Source: Geobacteraceae bacterium
GTDB taxonomy: Bacteria > Desulfobacterota > Desulfuromonadia > Geobacterales > Pseudopelobacteraceae
Reading direction: 5' to 3'
DNA: 64,000 nucleotides
NCBI GenBank assembly: GCA_027404165.1
Contig: DAHZCG010000009.1
Span: 46,015 to 110,014 of the forward strand
Shown piece by piece: positions 45,666 to 54,537 of the stretch. The stretch's first letter is position 1, and each line of letters opens with the position of its first letter. The notes under the pieces are model-generated. The model was not told the DNA's origin, did no database searches, and worked only from the letters and a program-made list of their open reading frames with translations. A program made the translations under genes and the position numbers.

Positions 45666-46145
45666 ATGTTTGGGAAAAAAGCCTTATTGCAAGAAGCGGA
45701 GATAGCCATCAGACAACAGCAGGAACAGCTTGATCGCTATAAGCGGCAATACGAGAAGCAACAGGACTATATCGAGGGGTTATACGATGTTATTGGTGAC
45801 CTGTCACGTCAGCTCGGTTCCGTGCTGAAAAAAGACAACCTTGAGCGCCTGCAGAACAACCCCTTCCTGGAAGAAAACAGCAATTTTTTTCTCGACCTGC
45901 ACGCGCTTTTTAGCTCAAAAATCAAAAAAGGCCAGAACGTTACCTGTTATTTTGGAAAAGAGCTGAGCGAGATCAATCGAAAATTCCAAGAAAGGGATTT
46001 CAAAAACGGCAAATTGATACACCTGACAGAGCGCTTTACACTCGAAGATTTGCGAAAACTCTTCAAAGACTGGATGTGGAAAAAACCGCTTGAAGAAGGA
46101 TTGTCAGCGATACGAAAAGAAAGAGAACTTGATTCCAACTCATGA
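45666..46145 (+). CDS. Coiled-coil protein of unknown function
   Basis: 159 residues, no signal peptide, so cytoplasmic. Residues about 8-60 are a charged coiled coil (QEAEIAIRQQQEQLDRYKRQ); the rest is charged and helical, with GQNVTCYFGKELSEINRKF and ERFTLEDLRKLFKDWMW. I do not recognise the family. It stands between the secreted hydrolase gene and the convergent lytic transglycosylase gene, with its own start at an ATG at 45666. Confidence 0.65.
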   Translation: MFGKKALLQEAEIAIRQQQEQLDRYKRQYEKQQDYIEGLYDVIGDLSRQLGSVLKKDNLERLQNNPFLEENSNFFLDLHALFSSKIKKGQNVTCYFGKELSEINRKFQERDFKNGKLIHLTERFTLEDLRKLFKDWMWKKPLEEGLSAIRKERELDSNS

Positions 46146-46183
46146 CATTCCCACACCAATCACTGAATCTGCCGTGCCGCTGC

Positions 46184-48274
46184 CTACTTCAGACCATATA
46201 ACTGCCGGTAGGTTGCAGCCGATGCATAGACCTTTTTGACGTAATCCCGCGTTTCCTGATACGGTATGCTCTCGATAAACTCATCCTTCTTCAATCCTTT
46301 CAATCCTTTTCTCCAGCGATTCACGGTAGCAGTACCAGCGTTGTACGCAGCTATCGAGTAAACGACTTCCCCATCGAATGCTTTCAGCAAACCACGGAAA
46401 TGACTCGTACCCAGTCTGATATTGTAGTCCGGAATGACGAGATTCTGAGGGTTGAACGTTCTTTTTTCACCTGAGGCGGCCTTGGCGGTAGCCGGCATCA
46501 GTTGCATCAACCCGATTGCGCCGACATGCGATTTAATCGCAGGAGAAAAACCACTCTCAGCCCGGATCAGGGCGTAGATCAAGCCTTCGGAAAGCTTATT
46601 TGTTGCAGTATACCGGGCAACCGGCGCGTTATACACCAACGGATAGCCCGCAGACCAAAGCGGCAGACTGGCGGAATCCCATTTCACCGACCGATTCTGG
46701 ATAAACAGGGTTATTGCCGAACGATAGTCCTTCATCTCCAGATACGTGCGGGCCAGACCGGGAATGAGGGATTTCTTGTCACCGGCTTTTTTCCTGGCTG
46801 CCACCATTTCCGTACGAGACTCTGCCGTCATCCCCAATAACGCCAGCAGCCGGGGCTTGTCAAAACCAGTTATTCGCGGCAAATCCACGGCAGCACTGCG
46901 CGACCCCAATGGTTCACGCATATCCCTGATGCCCTTTTGATCGCGGTACCAGGTAGCATAAAATCCAGACGGGTAGCCCACCAACAATATGTGGTAATAA
47001 TAATCCGCATCCCCGCTGCCGGTATTCTCCAAAGCCCGGGCCAGCCAGTAGGTGACTTTTTCCCGCATGGATTCAACCTTCAATAGCGGTTTGAACATTT
47101 CTACTGCAAGAGCATACTCACCGGCAAGATAATGGCACCAGCCGGATTGCCATGCCGCCCTAGAAATAAATTTTGATTTGGGGAAACACGTGGCGACCTG
47201 CGCAAACAGGCGTGCCGCTTCACGATACCTACCCTGGCTCCGACGCAATCCAGCCGCTTCCATCAAGGCAACATCGGCAAATTCCTGTTTTTTACCTTCA
47301 TCGGCCAAATCCATATATTGTTCATAGGCCTGCTCACTCTTGTTCTGACGTTCCAGCGTCTTGGCCAGCCAGAAACGGGCCTTGGAACCGATTCCTGGAA
47401 GCATGCTGCCGGATGCCTCAACCAGATTCTTCTCCGCCTCTTTCCAGTTTCTCAGGCCATAGCATGCCATGCCGGACCGCAGTGCAATGCGGGCAGCAAT
47501 AGACGGTGTCCGCCCTTCTATGGGGATTGACCTTAGCACCAGTAGCGCGCTGGAATAGGCATGTTGGGAGGCAAGCGTCGCGGCCCGCCGGAGGAGTTCT
47601 TCAGAGGTATAGGGCAGGCTTTTTACGCCTATTTTTTCAAGCTCTTTGAGTCGTTCCCGACACTTCGACGACTGTCCTGACATAGGATTGTTCAGCCAGA
47701 TCGTGCGATATATCAGAGCGCTACCATCCTTGTCACCTGTTTCCTCCCGACATCGTGCCAGCTGATAAAGAGCATCGACAGAATCGGAGCCTGCAGGATA
47801 TTTTTCTACAAACACCTGATAAGCCTTGAGAGCAGCTGCATAATTACCGGCATCATACAGTATGTCGGCATAGTATTTTTCCGCTCGGCGGATCAATAGC
47901 GATGTCGGGTATTTCTTTGCTATGGAAGCTGCTTTAGCTGCAGCTTCAGGGTATCTTTTAAGTTTCAGCAGTGCTTCGACCTGATACAGAGCGGCATAAT
48001 CGCCTATAAGCGGCAGTTTTGATTCCGCTTCTGCCAGTAGTGGCAAACTGTCACCAGCCTGATCCATACTTAGCATCGCAACACCAAGCAAAAAAGTGCG
48101 CTGTGGAGATGCTGCCGCATTCTTCGCAAGACGAGTCGCTTCAGCATAATCCTTATTACGATATTGAGCCGCAGCCTGGTCAAGCAGGGTGTCAGCAGCA
48201 AAGGAGACAGATGCCAGAGAACAGATAAATATGATTGTTATTGTGAATACCGACAACTTTTCAGAGAGATGCAA
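46184..48274 (-). CDS. Soluble lytic murein transglycosylase (Slt-type, TPR-rich)
   Basis: Periplasmic enzyme that cuts the MurNAc-GlcNAc bond with formation of 1,6-anhydro ends. About 696 residues. After a signal peptide (SVFTITIIFICSLASVSFA) come about 500 residues of helical TPR-like repeats forming the Slt70-type doughnut; the C-terminal SLT domain has the catalytic Glu in YALIRAESGFSP, then AIGLMQLMPATA and YSIAAYNAG. I favour a TTG start at 48274, since GGAAGG lies 7 bases upstream and it puts the signal peptide at the N-terminus; an ATG at 48325 lacks a ribosome-binding site. About 80 bases separate it from the DUF507 pair. Confidence 0.9.
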   Translation of the reverse strand: MHLSEKLSVFTITIIFICSLASVSFAADTLLDQAAAQYRNKDYAEATRLAKNAAASPQRTFLLGVAMLSMDQAGDSLPLLAEAESKLPLIGDYAALYQVEALLKLKRYPEAAAKAASIAKKYPTSLLIRRAEKYYADILYDAGNYAAALKAYQVFVEKYPAGSDSVDALYQLARCREETGDKDGSALIYRTIWLNNPMSGQSSKCRERLKELEKIGVKSLPYTSEELLRRAATLASQHAYSSALLVLRSIPIEGRTPSIAARIALRSGMACYGLRNWKEAEKNLVEASGSMLPGIGSKARFWLAKTLERQNKSEQAYEQYMDLADEGKKQEFADVALMEAAGLRRSQGRYREAARLFAQVATCFPKSKFISRAAWQSGWCHYLAGEYALAVEMFKPLLKVESMREKVTYWLARALENTGSGDADYYYHILLVGYPSGFYATWYRDQKGIRDMREPLGSRSAAVDLPRITGFDKPRLLALLGMTAESRTEMVAARKKAGDKKSLIPGLARTYLEMKDYRSAITLFIQNRSVKWDSASLPLWSAGYPLVYNAPVARYTATNKLSEGLIYALIRAESGFSPAIKSHVGAIGLMQLMPATAKAASGEKRTFNPQNLVIPDYNIRLGTSHFRGLLKAFDGEVVYSIAAYNAGTATVNRWRKGLKGLKKDEFIESIPYQETRDYVKKVYASAATYRQLYGLK

Positions 48275-48407
48275 GATCCAACCTTCCTTTCGCAAAAATG
48301 GCCTTGGGCACACGCCTTTGGCCATTACAATGATTCACTCTGTGCTCAGTGAGGATTCGGAAGCTCGTTCATCAGCTTAAATACATTCACAGGGTATCTG
48401 CGTCGCG

Positions 48408-48668
48408 TCACCACTTTCTCTTAGCCAACTCTTCCTGATAATACTTATGATACAGGATATCCCAGTCTCGACTGCCGGGAACTTTTGTCTTCAGTTTGAC
48501 ACGTACCGTCTCTTCAATTTCATCTGCTACATGAAAATAAGCGGCCAACGACTCTTTGATACGTTCCAGAGCACGCCGTTCATCAGTCCAGTCTGCCAGA
48601 TCGTCGCGCCAGATGCGCTCCATGATCTTGTGAGCCAGATGGGATACCCGGTCTTCAGAGATACTCAT
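48408..48668 (-). CDS. DUF507 family protein (downstream copy)
   Basis: 86 residues, family of unknown function found in deltaproteobacteria and Aquificae. DRVSHLAHKIMERIWRDDLAD and the ending ILYHKYYQEELAKRKW are typical. The upstream paralogue starts 8 bases away; the two are similar in length and layout but well diverged. They may form a heterodimer. Confidence 0.8.
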   Translation of the reverse strand: MSISEDRVSHLAHKIMERIWRDDLADWTDERRALERIKESLAAYFHVADEIEETVRVKLKTKVPGSRDWDILYHKYYQEELAKRKW

Positions 48669-48675
48669 AGGTCCC

Positions 48676-48963
48676 TCATAATACGATCTTCCGCTCTTTT
48701 GCCAGCCTGTCCTTGATCATTCTGAGCATCTTGCGGCGGTCGATATCAGCGGTAGCGCGACCCAGTCCAGCGATGGTCTCATTCAGCAGCCGTTCAGCAT
48801 CACGCTCCAGTGCTTGCTCACCGGACATATCCAGAGAAATGGCTTTCGATATCCCTTCAACAACGGCTCCTCGTTCGCGGCGAGGCGTTATCAGGCCGGC
48901 AGCGGACAGATCGTTGTAGACCTTCTCGGACAAGCGCTGTATCTGTTCTTCTTTTAATCGCAT
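48676..48963 (-). CDS. DUF507 family protein (upstream copy)
   Basis: 95 residues. The N-terminus MRLKEEQIQRLSEKVYNDLSAAGLI is the DUF507 signature, with the C-terminal RRKMLRMIKDRLAKERKIVL. Cytoplasmic, no known activity. It leads a two-gene unit with the second DUF507 gene. Confidence 0.82.
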   Translation of the reverse strand: MRLKEEQIQRLSEKVYNDLSAAGLITPRRERGAVVEGISKAISLDMSGEQALERDAERLLNETIAGLGRATADIDRRKMLRMIKDRLAKERKIVL

Positions 48964-49360
48964 GGAGCCTCAAATCAATAAGACCGCCTTCCGGCAGGCC
49001 TTTTGCAATGCCTCGAACTGATTAATTTGCCTCTATCTGAAATTCCGTTATTTTACCTGTTCCAGTTTAAATTGCAATCCAGAACATCACAAAAACACTA
49101 ATATCCTTGAATTGTTATAAACACTCCCTGTTTATGTAAATTCGGGATCGGATTGGTGATTGCCAGTCTTTGAGGACTGTTGTTAACGACGATGCCGGCC
49201 GTGCCCGGCAATAGTCACATAAATTAAGTTGATTACAACGTAAGTTATCCCGATGGTGTCAATTCTGTAGCGCTAGCAAACGTATTATGATTAGATGAAG
49301 AAACCGGCTCAATGCCGTTAGCGTATCGTTCTTAGTGCAGTTGTCAATAAAAGGTACATA
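48964..49360. other. Intergenic, no gene seen
   Basis: About 400 bases between the divergent DUF507 and hemW genes. A short GC-rich inverted repeat (TGCCGG/CCGGCA) occurs near 49195. No convincing promoter, RNA gene or small reading frame was found. Confidence 0.5.
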
Positions 49361-50509
49361 ATGTTCACACGCCTCTATATCCATATACCCTTCTGTCAAA
49401 AGAAATGCCCTTACTGCGCTTTTTTCTCACAGGAGCACACGGCCGAAAGCCTCAGCGAATACGCAGGACTGCTGTGTACGGAGATGAACCTCGTCGCGCA
49501 GAATTCAGCCTCGCAGCACAAGTTGGACTCCATATATTTCGGAGGCGGTACCCCCTCACTGATGAATTCCCGTCAGCTGGCACGCTTGATTGAGCAGGCT
49601 GAACAGCTCTTTGGACTGGCCGCTCAGGCTGAGATAACTCTGGAGGCCAATCCGGGTACTGTTGACTATCACAAACTGGCTGATTTCCGCAGGGCCGGGA
49701 TCAACCGGCTGTCTGTGGGTGTTCAATCTTTTGACGACCAGATGCTGGCAACACTCGGCCGTATCCACACGGCTCAAGAGGCAAAGAAATCTTTTGCAGC
49801 GGCACGTCAGGCAAATTTCAATAATATCGGCATCGATCTGATCAATTCTTTGCCGGGCCAGACACGGGAAATGTGGCAAACCGATCTGGAGCAGGCCTTG
49901 CAACTTGCCCCTGAACATATTTCGGTCTATGGGCTAACCATAGAAGATGATACCAGATTCGCAGAACAGTATACCGAAGGCAGTATGCTGCTCCCTGACG
50001 AGGATTTGTCAGCAGAGATGTTTGAAGCGGCGGACGATCGGCTTGGCTCCCATGGCTATGAGCACTACGAGATCGCCAACTACGCACGGCCAGGATTTCG
50101 CAGTCACCACAACAGCGGATATTGGCATAGAGATGGTTATCTGGGGGTGGGAACCGGAGCCCATTCGTACTTGCGAGACACGGGCTATGGCACCCGCTTT
50201 AGTAATGTCGCGAATTTTGATACATATGCTCAGACACTGTGCAAAGGAAAATTGCCGCGCATTGACATATCGGATCTAACTCGCGAAGACGCGATGGCCG
50301 AATATATGTTTCTGGGGCTGCGCATGTCAGATGGAATTGTCATTAAATCCTTCGAGAAGGAATTCGGGATGCAACTCAACGATGTCTATGGGCAGGCATT
50401 GGACGTATTGAAATTCCAGCAGTTGTTGACAACCGACCCAGCTGCAGTTCGTCTCACCCGTCGCGGCATGCTGCTCTCCAACCAGGTATTCCGACACTTC
50501 CTGCCATGA
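49361..50509 (+). CDS. hemW: HemW-type radical SAM heme chaperone
   Basis: 382 residues, the normal length of HemW. LYIHIPFCQKKCPYCAFFS carries the CxxxCxxC cluster motif; YFGGGTPSLMNSRQL, NRLSVGVQSFDDQ and IDLINSLPGQT follow as in HemW. The YxHxxNYA motif EHYEIANYARPG supports HemW over HemN, since HemN has an extra N-terminal segment and Cys. HemW binds heme and delivers it to respiratory enzymes. The symbol rests on family. It precedes the initiator tRNA by 180 bases on the same strand. Confidence 0.9.
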   Translation: MFTRLYIHIPFCQKKCPYCAFFSQEHTAESLSEYAGLLCTEMNLVAQNSASQHKLDSIYFGGGTPSLMNSRQLARLIEQAEQLFGLAAQAEITLEANPGTVDYHKLADFRRAGINRLSVGVQSFDDQMLATLGRIHTAQEAKKSFAAARQANFNNIGIDLINSLPGQTREMWQTDLEQALQLAPEHISVYGLTIEDDTRFAEQYTEGSMLLPDEDLSAEMFEAADDRLGSHGYEHYEIANYARPGFRSHHNSGYWHRDGYLGVGTGAHSYLRDTGYGTRFSNVANFDTYAQTLCKGKLPRIDISDLTREDAMAEYMFLGLRMSDGIVIKSFEKEFGMQLNDVYGQALDVLKFQQLLTTDPAAVRLTRRGMLLSNQVFRHFLP

Positions 50510-50641
50510 TCAGCTGCCATGCTTGCTAACGAATGACCATCTTGTGAGTGAAGCAGCTGCAGGTATTAAATATTTGCACACATAACCAACTGATTGTATG
50601 CGATTAAAGCAGTTCAGCCCGACGAACAACAAAAATAGTTA

Positions 50642-50670
50642 TTGACTATAACAGACAGGTCGGCTATAAA
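50642..50670 (+). promoter_or_regulatory. Promoter of the initiator tRNA
   Basis: TTGACT (50642-50647), a 17-base spacer and TATAAA (50665-50670), ending 17 bases before the mature tRNA. Well placed and close to consensus. Confidence 0.75.
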
Positions 50671-50687
50671 CATGTTTCTTCAATTGT

Positions 50688-50764
<77 letters not shown>

Positions 50765-50772
50765 AACAATCA

Positions 50773-50803
50773 CAGGGGTCTACAGCGATGTAGCCCCCTT
50801 TTT
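50773..50803 (+). terminator. Rho-independent terminator of the tRNA gene
   Basis: GGGG-T-CTAC paired with GTAG-CCCC, a short loop, then T5, starting 9 bases after the tRNA 3' end. Confidence 0.8.
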
Positions 50804-50892
50804 CATGCCCTGACGTTGAGCTGGGCTCACAAGACTACAACGCCTGAAGAGGCCGCCGAGAAGCACTTATGCGAAGTACCTTCTTCGCCGTT

Positions 50893-51276
50893 TCACAACC
50901 AACCGAGGCGCTTGCACGCGCCGTAGACAAGGTAAACCCCTACGCCAGAGACAAACAGGCCGAAGAAGAGACGTAGATGGGGACCCTTCATCTGGTTCGC
51001 TAGGAATGCGCCTCCCCAGGCGCCAACAAACATGGTTGCTGCGACAATCATTGCCGCTCTGAGATCCACATTCCCGCTCCGATAATATTCAAAAGTCGCT
51101 GCGAGTCCAATCGGTGGGAGCAACACAGCCAGACTGGTTCCTGTTGCCTTATGCTGTGAAAATCCGGCCCAGTAGATCAGAGCCGGAACAATGACGATCC
51201 CGCCACCAACACCAAACAGACCGGATGACACCCCCCCAATCAGACCGATGATTACGAATATAATCCATTGAGGCAC
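50893..51276 (-). CDS. TauE/SafE-type permease, half-size
   Basis: About 127 residues from a GTG at 51276, chosen for a GGAGG site 8 bases upstream; a longer reading to 51387 has no such support. Four hydrophobic helices. GLIGGVSSGLFGVGGGIVIVPAL is the conserved TauE/SafE repeat motif. Full-length TauE/SafE proteins have about 250 residues and two such repeats; this has one, so it may act as a homodimer. Anion (sulfite or organosulfonate) export is the usual role. It is last of a short minus-strand group; the small membrane protein gene lies 119 bases upstream. Confidence 0.8.
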   Translation of the reverse strand: MPQWIIFVIIGLIGGVSSGLFGVGGGIVIVPALIYWAGFSQHKATGTSLAVLLPPIGLAATFEYYRSGNVDLRAAMIVAATMFVGAWGGAFLANQMKGPHLRLFFGLFVSGVGVYLVYGACKRLGWL

Positions 51277-51395
51277 CAGAAAATCCTCCGTTCGATCTAT
51301 ATACACCGCTTGATGTGTAATCAGATTCCTAGCCTGACCACCAATGCAGCTTCTGAGCCGTCGCCAGTAACTGCACACAATAAACAAATCTATCC

Positions 51396-51725
51396 TTAAA
51401 TTATCTCATACACGATGAGTCCACAGATCAGCGCCATCATTGACAGAGCAAAAATAAAAAGGTAGTCAGCGATATTTGTCAACAATTCCTTTTGGCTGAG
51501 ACGACTACCCATTTTCAAGGCTATGTAGGAAAGAATACAACAAAAGAGAAACAGAAATGCATCGAGGGCCAGTAATTCCTCCCCAAAATGAGACGTCCGG
51601 GCACCTCCTAAATGTCGCATTATCCCTATGACGGTCAAACAAACGCCAACCAGAGTTGCCGAAACTGTAAAGATATGGATTGTAAGGTCAAGCTCAACAA
51701 ATGCCTTCGATGGTTCATGTGACAT
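51396..51725 (-). CDS. Small membrane protein of unknown function
   Basis: 109 residues with three hydrophobic helices (about residues 14-36, 51-68 and 87-108). Not recognised. The segment IHIFTVSATLVGVCLTVIG resembles small integral membrane proteins of unnamed families. An ATG start at 51725 with no strong ribosome-binding site. It precedes the half-size permease gene. Confidence 0.65.
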   Translation of the reverse strand: MSHEPSKAFVELDLTIHIFTVSATLVGVCLTVIGIMRHLGGARTSHFGEELLALDAFLFLFCCILSYIALKMGSRLSQKELLTNIADYLFIFALSMMALICGLIVYEII

Positions 51726-51899
51726 AACAGCGCCTAAGTGGTGTGAGTAGATTAAATCTTATTGCGACAAAAATAATTCGTTATTTAAAGGTACATTTTT
51801 TTGTAATGTCCATTAAAAACAGCAGGTATCAAGCCTTGTGGATTTCTGTGACAACGGCATCCGCAGATCACAACGGGAAACAGTTGCTTGGCAATACGT

Positions 51900-52478
51900 T
51901 CATAGCTCCCGCCCGGTAAATTGGATGAACCGATTCAAGGATTCCCTGACCTTGTCAAGTAGACCGTCATCTACATTCCACCATTTTGCCGCAGCATCAG
52001 GAGACCATATTTGTTCGATTGAATTAATCGCAATATTTTGACGCGTATCAATCTGGCCATATTTTGCCGTAACTCCACAACAGAGAGCTCTTTTCCATTC
52101 GTCCTCATTGCCTTGGTTCCATGTTTCCTTATACTCTTGAAAAGTCAATTTCCCGCCAAAATTCATCTCACTTACATCTATTGCAGAAGCACTGCCCTGG
52201 CTATCCCTATGTACCTTTTCAACATAGGCAACATGCCAGTATTTACCGAGATCGAATATGGCAACATCGCCTGCTGCAACTTTGGAGATTTCCTCGTTTT
52301 TGAGGGTAGTGATTTCAGCAACAGAATTTGGGATTGGAAATGTCGCGATCTTGGTTTTTACATAATCGACACAATAACCACCCCGTTTGACCCAATCATC
52401 ACAGTTGCAACCGGCACAACTGTTTTTACTTACCATTACCAGGGCAAAGATTATAATTATTTCAAGACAACGTTTCAT
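51900..52478 (-). CDS. Secreted CHAP-like (NlpC/P60-type) protein
   Basis: About 192 residues from the ATG at 52478, with a signal peptide (CLEIIIIFALVMVSKNSCAG). The mature part has CVDYVKTK, then GDVAIFDLGKYWHVAYVEKV, the Cys and His arrangement of CHAP amidase/peptidase domains. It contains six further cysteines near the N-terminus (CAGCNCDDW) and middle (CCGV), suggesting disulfides. It may cleave peptidoglycan peptides or be a non-catalytic relative. It overlaps in transcription direction with the downstream hydrolase unit; that gene ends at 52509, 31 bases upstream. The base composition is more AT-rich than in the flanking genes. Confidence 0.6.
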   Translation of the reverse strand: MKRCLEIIIIFALVMVSKNSCAGCNCDDWVKRGGYCVDYVKTKIATFPIPNSVAEITTLKNEEISKVAAGDVAIFDLGKYWHVAYVEKVHRDSQGSASAIDVSEMNFGGKLTFQEYKETWNQGNEDEWKRALCCGVTAKYGQIDTRQNIAINSIEQIWSPDAAAKWWNVDDGLLDKVRESLNRFIQFTGREL

Positions 52479-52508
52479 ATCATCTTCACCACTCTCCTTT
52501 ACCAATAA

Positions 52509-53570
52509 TCAGAAGCTGATTTTCTTACAAACAGCACCAGAATATTTTTTTTCTTCCGGAACTCCGAAAATCAGAGAGATTGCGCACTTTGAAGCGAGCA
52601 TTTCTTCATAGCTGTGACCTACGCCAATAACTTCGTAGCCTCGATGTTTGAGCTTGACCTGATTGTCAGCCAGATGGTGCTCGTATCGGATATACGCCAG
52701 GCCACGTTTCAGACGGTTCGCGCCTTGGGCCTCAGCACTGCACGATTTGTCCAGCAATCTGTGGTTCGGGTCTTTATCATCAGACCCCAGAAGATATGTA
52801 ACATCACGATCGGCATAACGCATGAACAGCTGCTGCCCCGTGTGCTTCCCCGCATAGGGAATAATTTTGTCGATTCCGTAACGGTATTCGTTGTAGGAAT
52901 GACAGCCGGCGGGGTTGAAGTAGGTAAAGGTATGGCCGTTTGGTCGTTCGCGTGTGAAATACAGATATGACGGGGAATTAGCAACGACATACCGAAGTTC
53001 AATGCCGGAAGAGAGGATGCGTTTGTGGATTTTGTTTAAAGCAGCATACCGTTGAACAAAGGCCCCGCCGTCAGAATGCCCAACAACCACGATACGTACC
53101 AGAGCCGGGAAGCGGCTTCTATTTGCCACAAATGACAACAGATCATCGAATACCTTAAATGAACTTAGATATGGCGCATTAATAGATACTTCGCCGCTTG
53201 GCCATCCCATTACCTTCCAGAAGGGCAACCCTTGCATCTCTGCTATTTCGACGTCAGGCGTTGCCAAGAAGTCCGGAGCGATCAACAGGGTTTTATCATT
53301 GGTGACACCGCGGGCCATCATCAACCTCATCCCTTCGTTAAAATAATCTTGCCCGTTTCGCTGCAAGCCATGTTGTATGACGACAACACGCTTGACCCGT
53401 TTCATATCCGAATTCATCGGCCTGTTGGCATACACGGAGAAAGAGTATGTTGCTGACCCCTTACCCAATTCAATCCTCTGTGGTTGAAGCAAAGCAGCAG
53501 GGGTATCCATTGCCGTCCCGGAACAGATCGAGACAGCCCAGAAAAAGATCGTTAACAAAAAGGTAGTCAT
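52509..53570 (-). CDS. Secreted alpha/beta hydrolase
   Basis: 353 residues with a signal peptide (TFLLTIFFWAVSICSGTAM). Nucleophile elbow VVVGHSDGGAF (GxSxG); an oxyanion-loop-like VVVIQHGLQRNG; candidate acid in YLLGSDDKDPN and His in VIGVGHSYEEML. The fold is that of a secreted esterase or depolymerase; the substrate is unknown. Its stop lies 31 bases before the CHAP-like gene on the same strand, so these two likely form a unit of exported hydrolases. Confidence 0.78.
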   Translation of the reverse strand: MTTFLLTIFFWAVSICSGTAMDTPAALLQPQRIELGKGSATYSFSVYANRPMNSDMKRVKRVVVIQHGLQRNGQDYFNEGMRLMMARGVTNDKTLLIAPDFLATPDVEIAEMQGLPFWKVMGWPSGEVSINAPYLSSFKVFDDLLSFVANRSRFPALVRIVVVGHSDGGAFVQRYAALNKIHKRILSSGIELRYVVANSPSYLYFTRERPNGHTFTYFNPAGCHSYNEYRYGIDKIIPYAGKHTGQQLFMRYADRDVTYLLGSDDKDPNHRLLDKSCSAEAQGANRLKRGLAYIRYEHHLADNQVKLKHRGYEVIGVGHSYEEMLASKCAISLIFGVPEEKKYSGAVCKKISF

Positions 53571-53677
53571 AAGGTTTCTGCCTGTTAGTTTATATTTTTA
53601 TAAAAGCCTTTATATGGCTGAACCAGTGCCAGCAGACACATTCTGCGCAAGGCAACTGCCCGGATGTAACGGGTGTG

Positions 53678-54019
53678 TTAGGCAAGAGGAGGTAATCCGG
53701 GGGGAGCCCGTGGTGGTGAGAGCCCCAGCGACAACGGGGGTACAGGTAAATAATTGTGGTGGAGTTCTTGAGAGGCGGTACCGACAACAGGACGAAAAAC
53801 GAGGCTGAGTTGAATTGCTATAGCAGGGTCTTCAGCAACCTTTACAACAGAATGAACCATTGTACGGGAAGGAGTATTATCCAGAACAGCACGTCGCATA
53901 GGCTTGGGCTTATGCTGACATGAAAAGTCTGTTACCTTCATCCCCACAAAGACGAGAAACAATGGGATCAGAAGGGTTATGAAACGAAAACTGCGTCCAT
54001 GTTTTGCGAACTTATTCAT
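53678..54019 (-). CDS. Small exported or membrane protein, unknown
   Basis: 113 residues: a basic N-terminus, one hydrophobic segment (about residues 13-28), then a polar part containing DFSCQHKPKPMRR and a proline-rich end (VPPLSLGLSPPRAPPGLPP). No family recognised. It follows the OsmC gene on the same strand after 73 bases. It could be a small metal- or redox-linked membrane protein, but nothing proves it. Confidence 0.45.
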   Translation of the reverse strand: MNKFAKHGRSFRFITLLIPLFLVFVGMKVTDFSCQHKPKPMRRAVLDNTPSRTMVHSVVKVAEDPAIAIQLSLVFRPVVGTASQELHHNYLPVPPLSLGLSPPRAPPGLPPLA

Positions 54020-54091
54020 GATGCCAACCTACCAGATTCTTAAATTCAGCACAAGCTGGTATACGGACAATACGGGCGCAACGCGGCTGCA

Positions 54092-54496
54092 TTATGGCAA
54101 AGAAGCAGTGATGATGAACTCGGGAGGGTCGGACATAACCTTTTTAACCGTGCAAAGTTCCGCTGTCTTTACAATGGCGTTCAGGTATTTCTCAGGGAAA
54201 CCTGGGGGGAGCAGAATATCGATTGTCAGCCTCGAAAGCCTTTTCTTGCCAGTATCGTCGATACTGAATTCCATCTGCTGGGTGAGCAGCATCCCTTCCG
54301 TGTCGATCCCCCGTTGCTGACAGAAGCTGAGAACGTAAATCCCGGCACAGGTGCCGAGTGAAGCGAGAAAATAGATGAAAGGGCTTGGCGCAGATCCTTC
54401 ACCTCCATCTTCCACCGATTGATCCGTAGGAATGACCACCTCCCCGATTTCCGCATTTACCTTTTTCCCGCCCGGGAACGTGATCCTCATCTCCAT
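54092..54496 (-). CDS. OsmC-family protein
   Basis: 134 residues. OsmC fold with the pattern SAPSPFIYFLASLGTCAGIYVLSFCQQRGID: the Cys in SLGTC and the later Cys in TAELCTVKK are the peroxidatic/resolving pair of the family, with E as the usual acid. Family members reduce organic hydroperoxides or bind small molecules. It starts at 54496, 41 bases after ccoG, so it may be in the same unit as ccoG and the small membrane protein. Confidence 0.85.
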   Translation of the reverse strand: MEMRITFPGGKKVNAEIGEVVIPTDQSVEDGGEGSAPSPFIYFLASLGTCAGIYVLSFCQQRGIDTEGMLLTQQMEFSIDDTGKKRLSRLTIDILLPPGFPEKYLNAIVKTAELCTVKKVMSDPPEFIITASLP

Positions 54497-54537
54497 ACAT
54501 TCACCCTTTCCTTTATGTTACGGCAATACGAGCAGCA

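Noticed and set aside
49185..49215. Possible structured RNA or riboswitch upstream of hemW
   Set aside because: Only one short GC-rich inverted repeat is visible and it matches no riboswitch class I recognise.
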